The position numbers were made by a program, and so were the translations under genes. From NCBI GenBank assembly GCA_000827205.1, contig KN832557.1, positions 1,248,302 through 1,312,301 of the forward strand: 64,000 bases of DNA. Direction: 5' to 3'. Shown here one piece after another: positions 1 to 10,527 of the stretch (position 1 is the stretch's first letter; every line of letters begins with the position of its first letter). This DNA comes from Plicaturopsis crispa FD-325 SS-3 (lineage: Eukaryota; Basidiomycota; Agaricomycetes; Amylocorticiales; Amylocorticiaceae). A model generated the notes under the pieces. It ran no database searches and was not told the origin of the DNA. It saw only the letters and a list, made by a program, of their open reading frames with translations.

Positions 1-905
1 CCCTGGTTAAATTGGGGGGCAAAGCACATAAGCACCACAGCCAGAGCCACAAACACAAGATTACTCACATCCTAGCAGGATTGCAGGGCAGAACACATAA
101 GCACCACAGCCAGAGCCACAAACACAAGATTACTCACTTCCTGGTTAAATTAGGGGGCAGAGCACATAGTAAGCACCACAGCCAGAGCCACAAACACAAG
201 ATTACTCACAAGCTGGTTAAATTGGGGGGCAAAGCACATAAGCACCACAGCCAGAGCCACAAACACAAGATTACTCACAATCTAGTTGTTTTAGGAGGCA
301 AAGCACATGAGCACCACAGCCAGAGCCACAGACACAAGATTACTCACTTCCTGGTCAAATTGGCGGGCAGAGCACATAAGCACCACAGCTAGAGCCACAA
401 ACATAAGATTACTCACTTGCTGGTTGGATGAGTGGGCAAAGCACATAAGCACCACATCCAGAGCCACAAACACAAGATTACTCACTTGCTGGTTGAATGA
501 GGGGGCAAAGCACATAAGCACCACGGCCAGAGCCACAAACACAAGATTACTCACTTGCTGGTTAAATTATGGAGCAGAGCACATAAGCACCATAGCCAGA
601 GCCACAAACACAAGATTACTCACGCCCTGGTGAAATTGGGGGGCAGAGCACATAAGCACCACAGCCAGAGTCACAAGCACAAGATTACTCACAATCTAGT
701 TGGATTAGGGCGCAGAGCACATAAGCACCACAGCCAGAGCCACAAATACGAGATTACTCACTCGCTGGTTGGATGAGGGGGAAGAGCACATAAGCACCAC
801 AGCCAGAGCCACAAACACAAGATTACTCACATCCTAGCAGGATTGATGGGCAGTGCATATAAGTACCCTGGCCAGAGTCAGAAAAAGAAGATTACTCACC
901 CCCTT
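1..905 (-). repeat. 69-bp tandem array, intron-like units (about 13 copies)
   Basis: Thirteen head-to-tail units of 69 bp (one of 72 bp) fill this stretch and run off the left edge. Read on the minus strand, every unit starts with the donor GTGAGTAATC and ends with an acceptor CAG or TAG placed exactly three bases before the next GTGAGT. The 66-nt body has the length of an ordinary intron in this window. A branch-like CTAAT or CTCAT lies about 10-15 nt before the acceptor in several units. The upstream GTPase gene is on the same strand. The first 45 nt of the units are nearly identical. The three-base spacers and the 3' ends vary most. The repeat itself is certain; the splicing interpretation is inference. 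Because 69 is a multiple of three, open frames in several directions arise automatically and are not evidence of a repeat protein. Confidence 0.93.
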
Positions 906-2277
906 TTTGTATTCCATGTTTCAGCATGGCAGGTAAAAAATAAACATAACCTCACTTACATACTAATAAGAGAATATGTTATATTTTTCTGGCAGGTTAG
1001 CTATGTGTACATACTGTGTATCGTTCCGACTACTCAGCAATATGACATAAGCAACAATCTTCCTTGCAAATTTATGTGTGGCTCACCACTGCATGAGGAA
1101 ACCATATAACCACTTCTGCAGCAATGTCTTTGGCAGAGGCCAAATGTTCTGTAAGAATGAACATATTGTTTTTTTAGAATGCTTGTTTATTTCAGCCAAT
1201 GGTGCATGCTCTTACCTTTTTTAACAAGCTGTCTAGCAGCGTATTCTATACAGATCTTTATGTTGATTGTCTGCACTGAGACAAATAGCAGTTGCAGCCT
1301 GCCATCAGTAATTGAGCTTGCTGTTTGTTCCACCAGATCACCACAGTTTGCACCAGGCCTATGCATGTCTATAAAAAAGCCTCAGATATCAACTGCAGAT
1401 CTCATCTTTCATATGTATGACTCACTTTTTAGGCGGACAAAAGCAGTGGGAGGATGTCTTGTGGCTTTGATTGTTGCCTCCACCTTTGTAACATATGTAT
1501 CTGTCCAAATGTTTGTCAAGTCCTCAACCTCATCATCACTCGGGTCTGCTTCTTCTCTTATTTCACTCTCGGCATGAATGAGCAGCCCATCCAGTTTAGT
1601 GAATATCAGAATGACAGGCACTAGAGCAAAAGCACTCTATGAGCATATGCATCCCAATTGATATGGCAATGAAAGACACACCAGGGTCAGTCCCATGCTC
1701 AAAAAAGTTTATCTCCACTGGCTGGATGGGACGAGCATCATCCAGAGGCAAGCAGTACCTTGGTGTTATGGTAGATAAACATTTAAAATATGCCCGTCCT
1801 GAATCCGTACCAGATGGCATGCAAGCGTTGTCGGAGCTCTGTACCCTCTGAACGCTGCTTGATAAATTCATTCATCAAGGTGAGCTCCTCAACGGTGCCT
1901 GATTCAAAACCACGTGAATCGTGGAATACAAAGCCAGGATTGGCTTCATATGTGATCTCGTCGTCGATGTTGTGGATGCCACGCTGGTTTGGTTGAATAT
2001 AATGCACTTCATCAAAAGTAAGAAAGTCCATGACATACCTCGCCGCTGGGATCTATATGTATCTTGGGTGCACAACCGATAAGTTCAGCTTCGACTCCAT
2101 CCGCAACTGCAAGTCACGTACCACATCTCCATCCTTGTTCCTAACCACTGGTAGCTCCGTGGTGTTGCACATTTTCTGGCATATTGTTGTCTTGCCTGCA
2201 TTGGCTCTGCCTACGATGAGAATTCGGAATCGCGGGCACTCCTCTCGGAGTTTAGCTGCGTCGACGAGCGGTGGCAT
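1..2277 (-). CDS. G-domain GTPase (AIG1/septin-like P-loop family), 3' end outside window
   Basis: This is a small GTPase-like protein of a family abundant in Agaricomycetes; its cellular role is unknown. It starts at ATG 2277. The Walker A motif GRANAGKTT lies near residue 23, the G3-like motif is DSRGFE, a conserved HAIWYCLPLDD block follows, and the G4 motif is TKLD. Hand-derived exons are 2277-2122, 2062-2039, 1983-1811, 1758-1682, 1620-1426, 1368-1216, 1148-1087 (ending WFPHAV) and 1029-1015. Joining them gives a continuous frame. Two acceptors are AAG rather than YAG. After 1015 the frame can continue only through 3-nt exons TAT (962-960) and GGG (902-900) and then the triplets of the tandem array. 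Alternatively the protein ends soon after WFPHAV and the array is untranslated. The core gene is well supported; the C-terminus is not. Confidence 0.8.
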
Positions 2278-2602
2278 GGTAGTCTGAGCGGTACGAGTGC
2301 GGTCGTGGTAGTGGTCGCGGATGAAGAGTCAACAGCGCGACGAAGATCGTCGATCGATTATCGATCGGAAGCACTCGCACAGCTAGCGCCCGAGGGCCGA
2401 GCGCCAAAAGCACAAGCGCTCAGGCTGGCGTCCAACGTTCAAACAGGAAACATATTCGAAAGCACCTCACGGTAAGTAGTACAAAGTCAACATTGAAGAA
2501 ATGAATACACTGGTACTTATCAACATCAGAACGTAAAACGACAACAAAATAGCCATCGCACGATACCATACATACAGCGATCCGAGCCTGACCATGGCCA
2601 AA
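2278..2602. promoter_or_regulatory. Upstream region of the GTPase with a near-palindrome
   Basis: This 325-bp gap lies between the GTPase start and the stop of the large His-rich gene, which is also on the minus strand, so it must hold the GTPase promoter. At 2351-2367 there is a near-perfect 17-bp palindrome (CGATCGATTATCGATCG) about 75 bp upstream of the ATG, which could be a factor-binding site. No TATA box is obvious. Confidence 0.35.
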
Positions 2603-5600
2603 TTACATCCACCCGCGTAACAGCACGCCCAAGCCCAACCCGAGCCCGAGCCCGAAACTGAGCCACATAACGCTATTCGTACTCGTAGACGCGTACGATG
2701 GCGCAAGCGTAGACCCAAACGACCCATGCGCGTGACGTCCTGGCGCGGCGAACGCGTACTGCCCCGGCGCGGCAAACGCGTCCTTCCCCGACGCCGCGCA
2801 CGCCCGCAGGAGGAGCCGCAGGAGCGAGGGCAGGTGCAGCGGGTCCGTGAGCGGCCCGCGCATGCGCGTATCCGAGCGTCTTGAAGGGAAAGTGGGCTTC
2901 GAGGATGAGGGTGGTGGAGAGTCTGGGCGTGTAGGGTGATAGGAGCCAGCACGCGTACGTCGTGATGTTTCTGTGTGTTTGTGTGCGGGCTTCGTGGACG
3001 TGTGAAAGGCCTGGCGTTCGTGAAGACGCGGAGGTGCGAGGAGGGCCTGGCGCGCGAGGAAGGCCTCCCAGTCGTGCTTCCACGCGTTCGCCCTCGGCCG
3101 TGCGATCCTTCGTACAGGTCTGCCGTCGTCCACGCGAAGAATCTCCCTGCCGTCGTCGAAGCCGTCCATCCTTCCGCCATCGCCCATACCATTAATTCCC
3201 CTCCCAGCTCCCACCGCACTGCACTCGCCGAGGCGTCCATCGCGCCACGCAACGAATCGCTCCGCCGCCCGCGCACGCAAAGTTTCGGGCGAGGGGAGTT
3301 GCGTACGCAGGGCGGAGCGAGGTAGGACGTCGAAGGCTGCGTACGCAGACACTGGAAGCACAGCGTGCGCAGATGTAAGAGGCGGAGCCTGCGAGGGAGC
3401 AGTGGGAGGCGCTACGTGCGCGAGGGGCATGGATCCTGCGTGCGCTGACGCAGTCCATGGACCGTGCTGAGAGGGCGGAAGGAGTGACGGTTGCGACGGC
3501 AGGTGTGAGAGCGACGTCGACAATGCCTCACTGGCTCGCGACAATGGTGACGGGTCGCGCGGCGCATACATCGAGGACGCGAGGGACGTGGGGAAGGACA
3601 GGAACGAGGAGGACGCCGACCCCGGAAAGGAGCCCGCGAAGTCGTCGTCGTATTCGTGCTCGTCCAATTCGTTGTGGTTGTCGAGGCCGTTGACGCCGTC
3701 TTGTGTTGGCAGGCCTTCAAGGTAGCCGAGCTCACGTTCGACGTGTGCATGTGCGCGTTCGGCATGTCCACGCTCACCATCGTCTTGCGCATGCTCACCG
3801 TGCTCACCGCCGTTCCCGTTGTCCTGGCCTTCCTCGCCGTGTCCGTCCCTGCTGCTACCACCACCAACGTCCCCACCACCGTCTCCATCCGTTGCCGCCC
3901 GCCCTCCATCCCCCACACCGACGAAGACGACCGGTACGTGCACGTCGAGCGCGGCTGCGAGCGCGGCCTCGCGGGGCGTCGGAGCTGTGGGTAGTAGGCA
4001 AGGTCAGGGTCGGTAGATGAGGATGGTGGGCACGAGCATGGAAGGAGTATACTTGTAAAATAAGAACGTGTGTAATCACGCCGGCAAGAACCACGACACT
4101 GGACGCCATGGAAAGATATCCAAGCGAAGAACAAGAACACCGACACAAAAAGGAAAGAAACAAGGAAGGAAACACGCACCATTGCCCCGAACAACGAACA
4201 GCAGCGCCGACCACAGGCGCGCCTCGGGGGTGCCTGCGAGTGCGAGGACGCTCGGCGGGTCGTGCGCTGCTAGCGGAGACGCATCGTGCATCACTGTTAC
4301 TGGCGGGGACGCGTTCGAGTGCACAAAAGTCGGCGGGGCGGCGTCGTGCGTCAAAGAAGTCAACGGGTCTGGCGTAGGCGGAGAGGTGTCAGGGAGTGTA
4401 GACGGGGAGGCGGCGTGAGTCGTATGACGGCCGTGGCCGAAGGAGTCGACACGCAGGGAGGAGGACTGACTTCGGCGGGACGAGCCCTCTCCTTGCTCGT
4501 GGTCAGGTATATGATGCTGGAGAGCGTGCGGATAGTCGCGGTGATGATGATGACGATGGTGGTGGTGTCTGTGGCCATGTCCATGTTCAGCAATCTCGCG
4601 CAAATGATCTTGATGTCGATGCTCGCGCGAATGCCCACGCTGCTCGTGTGAATGCCCACTCTGCTCGTGTGAATGCCCACGCTGCTCGCGCGAACGCTCA
4701 CGACTCTCGTGTGAACGCACACGACTCTTGTGCGAATGCTCGTGACGGTGCTCGAGCACGTTCAGACCCCCGTGCCTGCGTTTCCGCTTGCGAGTGGGCT
4801 CCTTTGCGCCGCCTTGCCCCTGCTCTTCCTCTTGCGTGTCCTTCCCACCTTCGTCCTGTTTCCCGCCACCGCCGTGATCGTAACTGCAACCGTGCACATC
4901 CGCCGGCCGCAGCACCGCGTCGAGCGCGACGAACGGCGCGTGCAGGACGGGCAGGAGCGCGCGCACGATGTCGGCTGTCTCAGCCGTAGCGAGTGGGTTC
5001 GCGTCGTGTGCGGTAGTCACGTCTGCATTGATGCTGACACGGTCGGCGTCGTGGTTCCCAGAGTCGGGGCTGCGAGTTCCGGAGTAGGCGTCGTGATTTC
5101 CAGAGCCAACGCCGTTATTTCCAGGGTCGGCATCGTGGTGTCCAGAGTCTGCGCTGTGCTCTCCAGAGTCTACCCCGTTTACGCCGTGCACTCCGTGCTC
5201 AATGTCGTTACTCCCAAAGACTACGCTGTGCACTCCGGCGTCGGCGCCTCCACGTCCGAGATCCTCGACAGCAGTCTGAGCCTGGGGCAAAAAGTAAACT
5301 GGTCAGCGCTGATCGGGTATTCCGAGTTTGCAGGGTCATGAGCGAGCGTAAGATACGGGAGAGGGTGGCAACGCTCGACGAGTGGGCAGGGTAGGAAGGG
5401 ACAGAGTGTTAGGGTGCGCAATGGGCTAGGAGTGTGCAGTGTACAGCGTAGAACCAGACAATGGATGAAATTAGCTGAACTGTAATCTCCTGGAAAACCG
5501 ACGGAGAATACGATGCCTGCATGAAGGATACGATGTGCGCACGAAGACCACGGTGCGTACACGCAGAGTAAGCAGCGTGCACGCAGAGTGAAAAGCGTAC

Positions 5601-7158
5601 GCGCCGAGTGCCAAAAAGTGCCCAGCGCGGCAAGACGCACTCCACCCCACCCCACGACCAAGAACGAGACGACCTACCTCACCGGTGCTGTCCAAAGCGT
5701 CCCCAGCATTCGTCCCCGCGGCGCAAGCGTGCACCTGCGAGAGGAAAAGGGGGTCAGTGCTGCTCGGATGGACGGGATTGGATGAGGATTGATATTGATA
5801 TTGATATGGGCGGATGGATAGAAGAAAAATGGGCACATGGGGTGGACAGGTGGACAGGTGGGTGGTCGAGTGCGAAGAAACAATGACTGGTGACGCGCGC
5901 AAGAAAGCAAGAGCCGCGGATGCTCGACGGGGGACGCGCAAGAGCGAGAATCAAACCGCGCAAGAATCAAACTGCGCACCGCGCAAAGCCCGCACGGCGA
6001 GAACAGTGCGTCCCCGAACGCGGGGCAAGGAGGCGAACTTGCAAGACAAGTTTACCTCTGCATCGTCTCCCGGCACACCGGCGTACATGACACATGGATG
6101 GGGACGGGAGGAGCGGACTGGGGGAGTCGGGCGCAAAGAGAAAACGAGCGCTACGGAAAGAACGCCCGCTGTAGCAAGTACGAGCGCGACGACAAGAACG
6201 CGCGCCACGGTAGAAATGCGCACCGAGGGAGAACGGAAACCGCGGCGAGAATGCGGACCGCAAAAGAACGCGCCCCGTAGAAAGAACGAGCAGCACAAAA
6301 GGGAGAGATACGACGACGTACTTTAGTAGCATTAGTGCCTCCTCGTAAAATCATTAATTTGCCACCTGCAGGGTGGGAATTGGGTGTTGCTGAGTGCCTA
6401 TCGGCTCTTGTTGATGATACATTTGCGTTCAGGACACCTCCTACGTGAATAGAGTAGATCTCTGCGTCTATTTTTTCGTCGAGAAGGGAGGAGACGGCGG
6501 TGCGGTGCAAGGTTGTGCAGTCTGAGGGCACGCACGAATAATCATTGGCAGTACCAGCTGTAGAGTATGAGGCGAATGAGGTTCCGTCAGGGAGGGGGCT
6601 GGACGCATCTGCAGCCCGCATCAGCTCCTCTTGAGACGCAAACTGCGTTGTGAGGGAGAAGACGAGGAGTCTGAGCGCAGGTGGGCGGGGTGTCGGCGCG
6701 GCGGGCTTGTGCAAGGCGTGGAGGGATGGCATTGCATGGTCAGTCGACGGAACCGTACAATTTGTCGATGCAGGAGCATGAGCATTTGAATCTGAATTGT
6801 GGTTCGGTGATGCGGAGTGGACAGCGGATGGTGTAGGCGGACGTGTGAACACGATCGACGGGATTACGAGGCCCAAACTCGCGCTGTCGTCGTCATCGTC
6901 GTCGGGGTGCGCAACGGGGCCTGCTCAATAATTAGCTCACACCATAAGTAGAAATGAGATATACGCACCGGGAACACGATCGTGCACCCTGTCACCTTCA
7001 AAGAGGCTAAAGTCGAGGCTCGGGAATGAGTCGTCTGATGCGACGGATGAGCACGACGGCGAGCTCGAGTCGTCGTCGTCGTCGTCGCTGTCTTGGTCGT
7101 GAGTGTCGTTATGGGCGTCAGTGTTAGTTGAATGGGCGTCAGAGTGGATGGACAGCAT
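2603..7158 (-). CDS. Large GC-rich, His-rich protein with C-terminal hydrophobic tail, function unknown
   Basis: Joined from at least five exons: 7158-about 6970, about 6922-6310, a short exon near 5740-5685, about 5299-4170, and about 3975-2603. The order of parts is an acidic Asp/Ser N-terminus, a block LGLVIPSIVF followed by LRLLVF, and a long low-complexity part with repeats of the type DSGxHxAD. This part also holds KRKRRH and a stretch about 60 residues long dominated by His-Glu/Arg-Ser and poly-His. Then come ALDVHVPVVFVGVG, an Ala-rich segment ending ERFVAWRDGR, DPLHLPSLLRLLL and a final Gly/Leu-rich hydrophobic tail of about 20 residues. From memory it resembles an uncharacterised basidiomycete family that carries a P-loop after LRLLVL, but no GxxxxGK is visible here, so a nucleotide-binding role is doubtful. 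Splice joins are approximate. In this GC-rich stretch long shadow frames exist on the opposite strand. Confidence 0.6.
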
Positions 7159-7917
7159 GATAACGTTGAGTTGAGGAAGGGCGGCTAATGGAGAGAGGGC
7201 AGTTGCGCCGTCGATGGCTTGCCTCGCTCTCCCCACGAGGCATCATCTTATCTGATTAGTATTAGCTTCCGCGATCCGATCCGCGACTTTGCACTCGACG
7301 TTGGACGTTCATAGCAGTTCATAGCCTGGTAAGTAACCGACCGTCTATGAAGCAAAACTGTTGGTCTATCGACAGGTTTACCTTCTCATAGGCAGGCTCT
7401 ACAGTCTAAAAGGGAATGCACTGCCGGGTGCACGCGTATCGATGTACTCATTATTTACTTCCACATCTCACAGTGCTGAGGTTTCCGGAACACAGCGACG
7501 CGCGTGTATATCTAGCTCGGGCGATACGTGGGTCATGTCAGGAGTGTTGCCGCAGCGTGGAAAGGTGGTCGTGCGTCGTTTGTCGTGAGTTATGCGGTTT
7601 CGCACAAGTACGACATGCCTAAGTATTGCAGGCAGGAATGTAGTACTGCCAGAATATTGATATGATTCAGAGACGATCCAGCCGGAAGCGCATAAGTCGA
7701 AAGACTCTCAGGGCGATCCGACTACAGCTAGCGGTCTCATCTAATCATAGCATCGATATCGCGGAAATAACAGCAACGTTGTACGGACCATACACCCGTC
7801 TACAGTATACAGTGATGAATGTTGAGCGACTATGCAAAGTCTTCGAGGTACATGCAGTGTATGTATATACAGAGGCGAAAGGTAGAGCGGGAAAGAGGAA
7901 CTTGGGCCAATATCGTC
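7159..7917. other. Intergenic stretch without recognisable gene
   Basis: About 760 bp lie between the start of the large His-rich gene and the stop of the first BTB gene. Only short frames occur, none with family resemblance or splice continuity. It should contain the promoter of the 2603-7158 gene and the 3' UTR region of its neighbour. Confidence 0.5.
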
Positions 7918-8940
7918 CTATTTCTTGCCCTTCTTGCCCTTCTTCTTGCCCTTCTTCGCCGCGTCCACAGTACTCCCTGGCTGCGCTACTGCATCAGTCT
8001 CCTTCACCGGGTAGAAAACGCTGTTGACAATGTCGAGCACGCGCTCCCGCTCCTCGTCTGCAGCCGTTCCGGGATCCGCTGGCGCCGCTGCGACTGCCCC
8101 AAAACCGCGGTATGCCACTGGCACAGAAGCGGCTACAGGATGCTGACGCGCCTCCCGCCAGATCTCACGCGCCCGGAAGAGCTTCACGGTCGTGTCCATC
8201 CCCAGCCTCTCGCCCTCCCCCTCGTCCAGCGCGTTCTCCCTGCGGCACAACGCGACATACGCCGGCGCGAGCCACGCCTCGACGCCGTACTTCCTCGCGA
8301 GCAGGATCTTGTCGACCGGCTCGACGCCCTCGGAGAAGTCGTCGATCTCGGCGATCGCGCGCTCGCGGAGTGATGCCATGCCGAAGTGCGAGGCGATGGA
8401 GAGGAGGGCGGTCCATTCGTCGAGGCTGGGGTCGTAGTCGCTGTGCATGCTGCATTGGGGTGTGCGCGTTAGTGGGCACCGATCGGAGTAGGGAGGGAAT
8501 GATGGAGGCGTACGCACCCGTGGTGGAAGAAGCTCATGAGGCTCTCGAATTCGGTGACGGTCACGCCCGGCAAGGGGATGGCGCTATCGCTGGCCTCGCG
8601 GGGACGCATGATGATGGACCGCAACTTCTCCGACTCGCGCACTAGGAAGTACGAGTGCACTCTGAAGAGCTGGTTCTCTACCTGAATGAGCGAGCGTGGT
8701 TTAGTTGTAGGGATATATACGGTGAGGAAGCGCGACACTCACGAGAAACTCGTTCATTCCGTTCTGGATGTAGAATTCGGAATGGTAGGATGGAGGCTCA
8801 GGGAGGCGCACGTCTGCGACGTCCCTGGCCATGGCGTCTGTACTGGGTGTAGCGGGGATGCTAGGTGCGGAGTAGGATACCTCGCTCATCACAAAAGGTG
8901 AGTTGGGTCGATTGGGCGTGAGGGTAGGAAGGATAACCAT
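7918..8940 (-). CDS. BTB/POZ-like domain protein, copy 1
   Basis: BTB proteins are protein-interaction modules; this Agaricomycete type has no known partner. Three exons: 8889-8743 (or from an upstream in-frame ATG at 8940), 8681-8518 and 8449-7918. Domain order: leader PPSYHSEFYIQNG, the BTB core beginning VENQLFRVHSYFLVRESE, the block FESLMSFFHHG, then a helical part with WTALLSIASHFGM and VDKILLARKYGVEAWLAPAY. It ends in a basic tail KKGKKKGKKGKK. Both introns have GTGAGT or GTGCGT donors and CAG acceptors. A TATA box (8975-8980) lies 35 bp upstream of the first ATG, so the second ATG (8889) is the more likely start. It is close to the gene at 16648-17698, which has the same exon plan. Confidence 0.88.
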
Positions 8941-8974
8941 TGGGGGCGAGCAGATTCCAGCGACGGTGTATGCA

Positions 8975-8980
8975 TATATA
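8975..8980 (-). promoter_or_regulatory. TATA box of BTB copy 1
   Basis: TATATA lies 35 bp upstream of the first of two in-frame ATGs. BTB copy 2 has TATATATA at the corresponding distance (33 bp), which supports a shared promoter architecture. Confidence 0.55.
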
Positions 8981-10527
8981 GGAAGCTGTAAGGACGGGCA
9001 CGCGCGTCGCGCGTGCCCTCGAGCGCTAAAAGGAACACCTTCGTCTCTGCCGAATTGGGCCCAATCATTCCCAAACCCGCAAGCCGTGCCCATCCTGGTG
9101 GTGGATTCCTGGTAGGAAGTGTGCCGTTGTGCGATAGACTGCGGCGATACGGGCATGAGGACCGGATAGAGGCCACAGGCGTAACGCCGCGTCCGCATCC
9201 GGTTACAGTCGAGTTCCAGAAACGCGTCTTCGCAGCCCGATTCGAAAGTTGGAGTCGAGCTGCACCTTTCACAGAGGTGATCCGCATGGAGGGACGGGAG
9301 TGCCGCGCTGCGCATGCGCAGGTGCTACGATATGTGTCGCGGAGGTACAGTGACTAGCCAGTGTCAGTGCGTCAACCTAGATATGTAACGTAGACAGAGG
9401 ACGAACCTTCCCGAGGTATACCGAGTCTTACAGTGAAATCAAGTGTTCACGGTACGTCGGTCTCAGACCCTAACAGCCTGACCCGCCATTGAGCGGTTCT
9501 GACTCGCTTAGTCATGCCCATCGGACATCCCCAAGTATTTGAGCGTGCAAGACGAGAAACGCTGCTGTAGGTGTAATGAGAAACTTGGGAGGAAGAGAAA
9601 CTTGAGAACCGGCAGAATATATAAATACTCAGAATAGACTCGGAGTGCCGACGTCGGTGTCCATATCGACGTCGACGTGGGAGGTCGGTTGAGCGCATGT
9701 GTTCCGAGGATGGTAGCCGGAGAATGATTCTGGGCAGCTGGCAGCGGGTGGAGGGTGTCAGGCAGCTAGCGGATAATGTCTGAGCCGAAGCAAGCATGAA
9801 GTTCGAACGCGCAGGGTTGCCCATAGTCGAGTATAGATGAACATGCGAACGCCGAGTTCGCAGGCCCCCTTCTCGGATCGGCGTCGCACCGTCCATACTG
9901 AGTGTTAGGCGCCGTTGACCATGTAGAGGACATCTACGGCGCCGTATGTGGATGCCATAATGGAAATTCTCGGGGAACTTACCGAAACCATCATTCAACG
10001 AGGCGAATTGTCGTTGAACATCGCACTGTGGGTCCGACGGAGACCTCACCGCAAGTCGATCGATTGCATTCCAGACTTTCATGCCGACGCAGCGCGCATT
10101 CGCAAAACTAAATGAATCATGAGCAGCGCGAGCGTTGGGAAACAAAGAAGGAGAGCTCACTATATATTTCGCGTAGCCTACTTGTAGCCCACCCTGACCT
10201 CTGCCTGTAATCACGGAAAAAATTGACAGCATTTGATGAATCCGACTAGCCGGTCGGTTTTCAACAAATATCTGAGCAAGCTGAGAAATGGTCCTTTGCT
10301 GCTGCATGATTGTAAGGAGAAACTTGGGATGTGGTATTTTGAAAGTCAGCAGAACGGTATGAATAGAGCGCCGCGGCGTCTGAATTGGGGCTGTAGCCTT
10401 TACCAGGCCTTTACGGTGAACGTTTGAACAGTGAAACCGACGACCATCACGGTGCCCACTGACGTCTACTACTGGCCTGCTATTTGCCTACTGTCCGTAT
10501 GAATAGGCTATACCTCAGGAGCTAGAA
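8981..10527. other. 1.5-kb stretch, no gene resolved
   Basis: A minus-strand frame at 9447-10307 opens with ATG at 10307 and contains several GTGAGC/GTGAGG donors and CAG/TAG acceptors. A spliced gene may therefore exist around 9500-10310, but no combination gives a recognisable protein. The stretch must also hold the promoter of the hydrolase gene starting at 10528. Confidence 0.3.

Noticed and set aside
12-776. Long open frames on the plus strand across the 69-bp array encoding HKHHSQSHKHKITH repeats
   Set aside because: The unit length is a multiple of three, so open frames persist in several directions by repetition alone. No start context, flanking exons or family support a plus-strand protein, while splice motifs and the neighbouring gene point to the minus strand.
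1-905. CRISPR-like direct repeat array
   Set aside because: The repeats are contiguous with no unique spacers, and the window is clearly eukaryotic.
2467-5341. Many overlapping long frames on both strands in the GC-rich region
   Set aside because: High GC lowers stop-codon frequency. Only the minus-strand set joins through consistent donors and acceptors into one protein.
9447-10307. 286-codon minus-strand frame
   Set aside because: It contains several donor and acceptor motifs and no recognisable domain. Its spliced form could not be resolved, so it is not listed as a gene.
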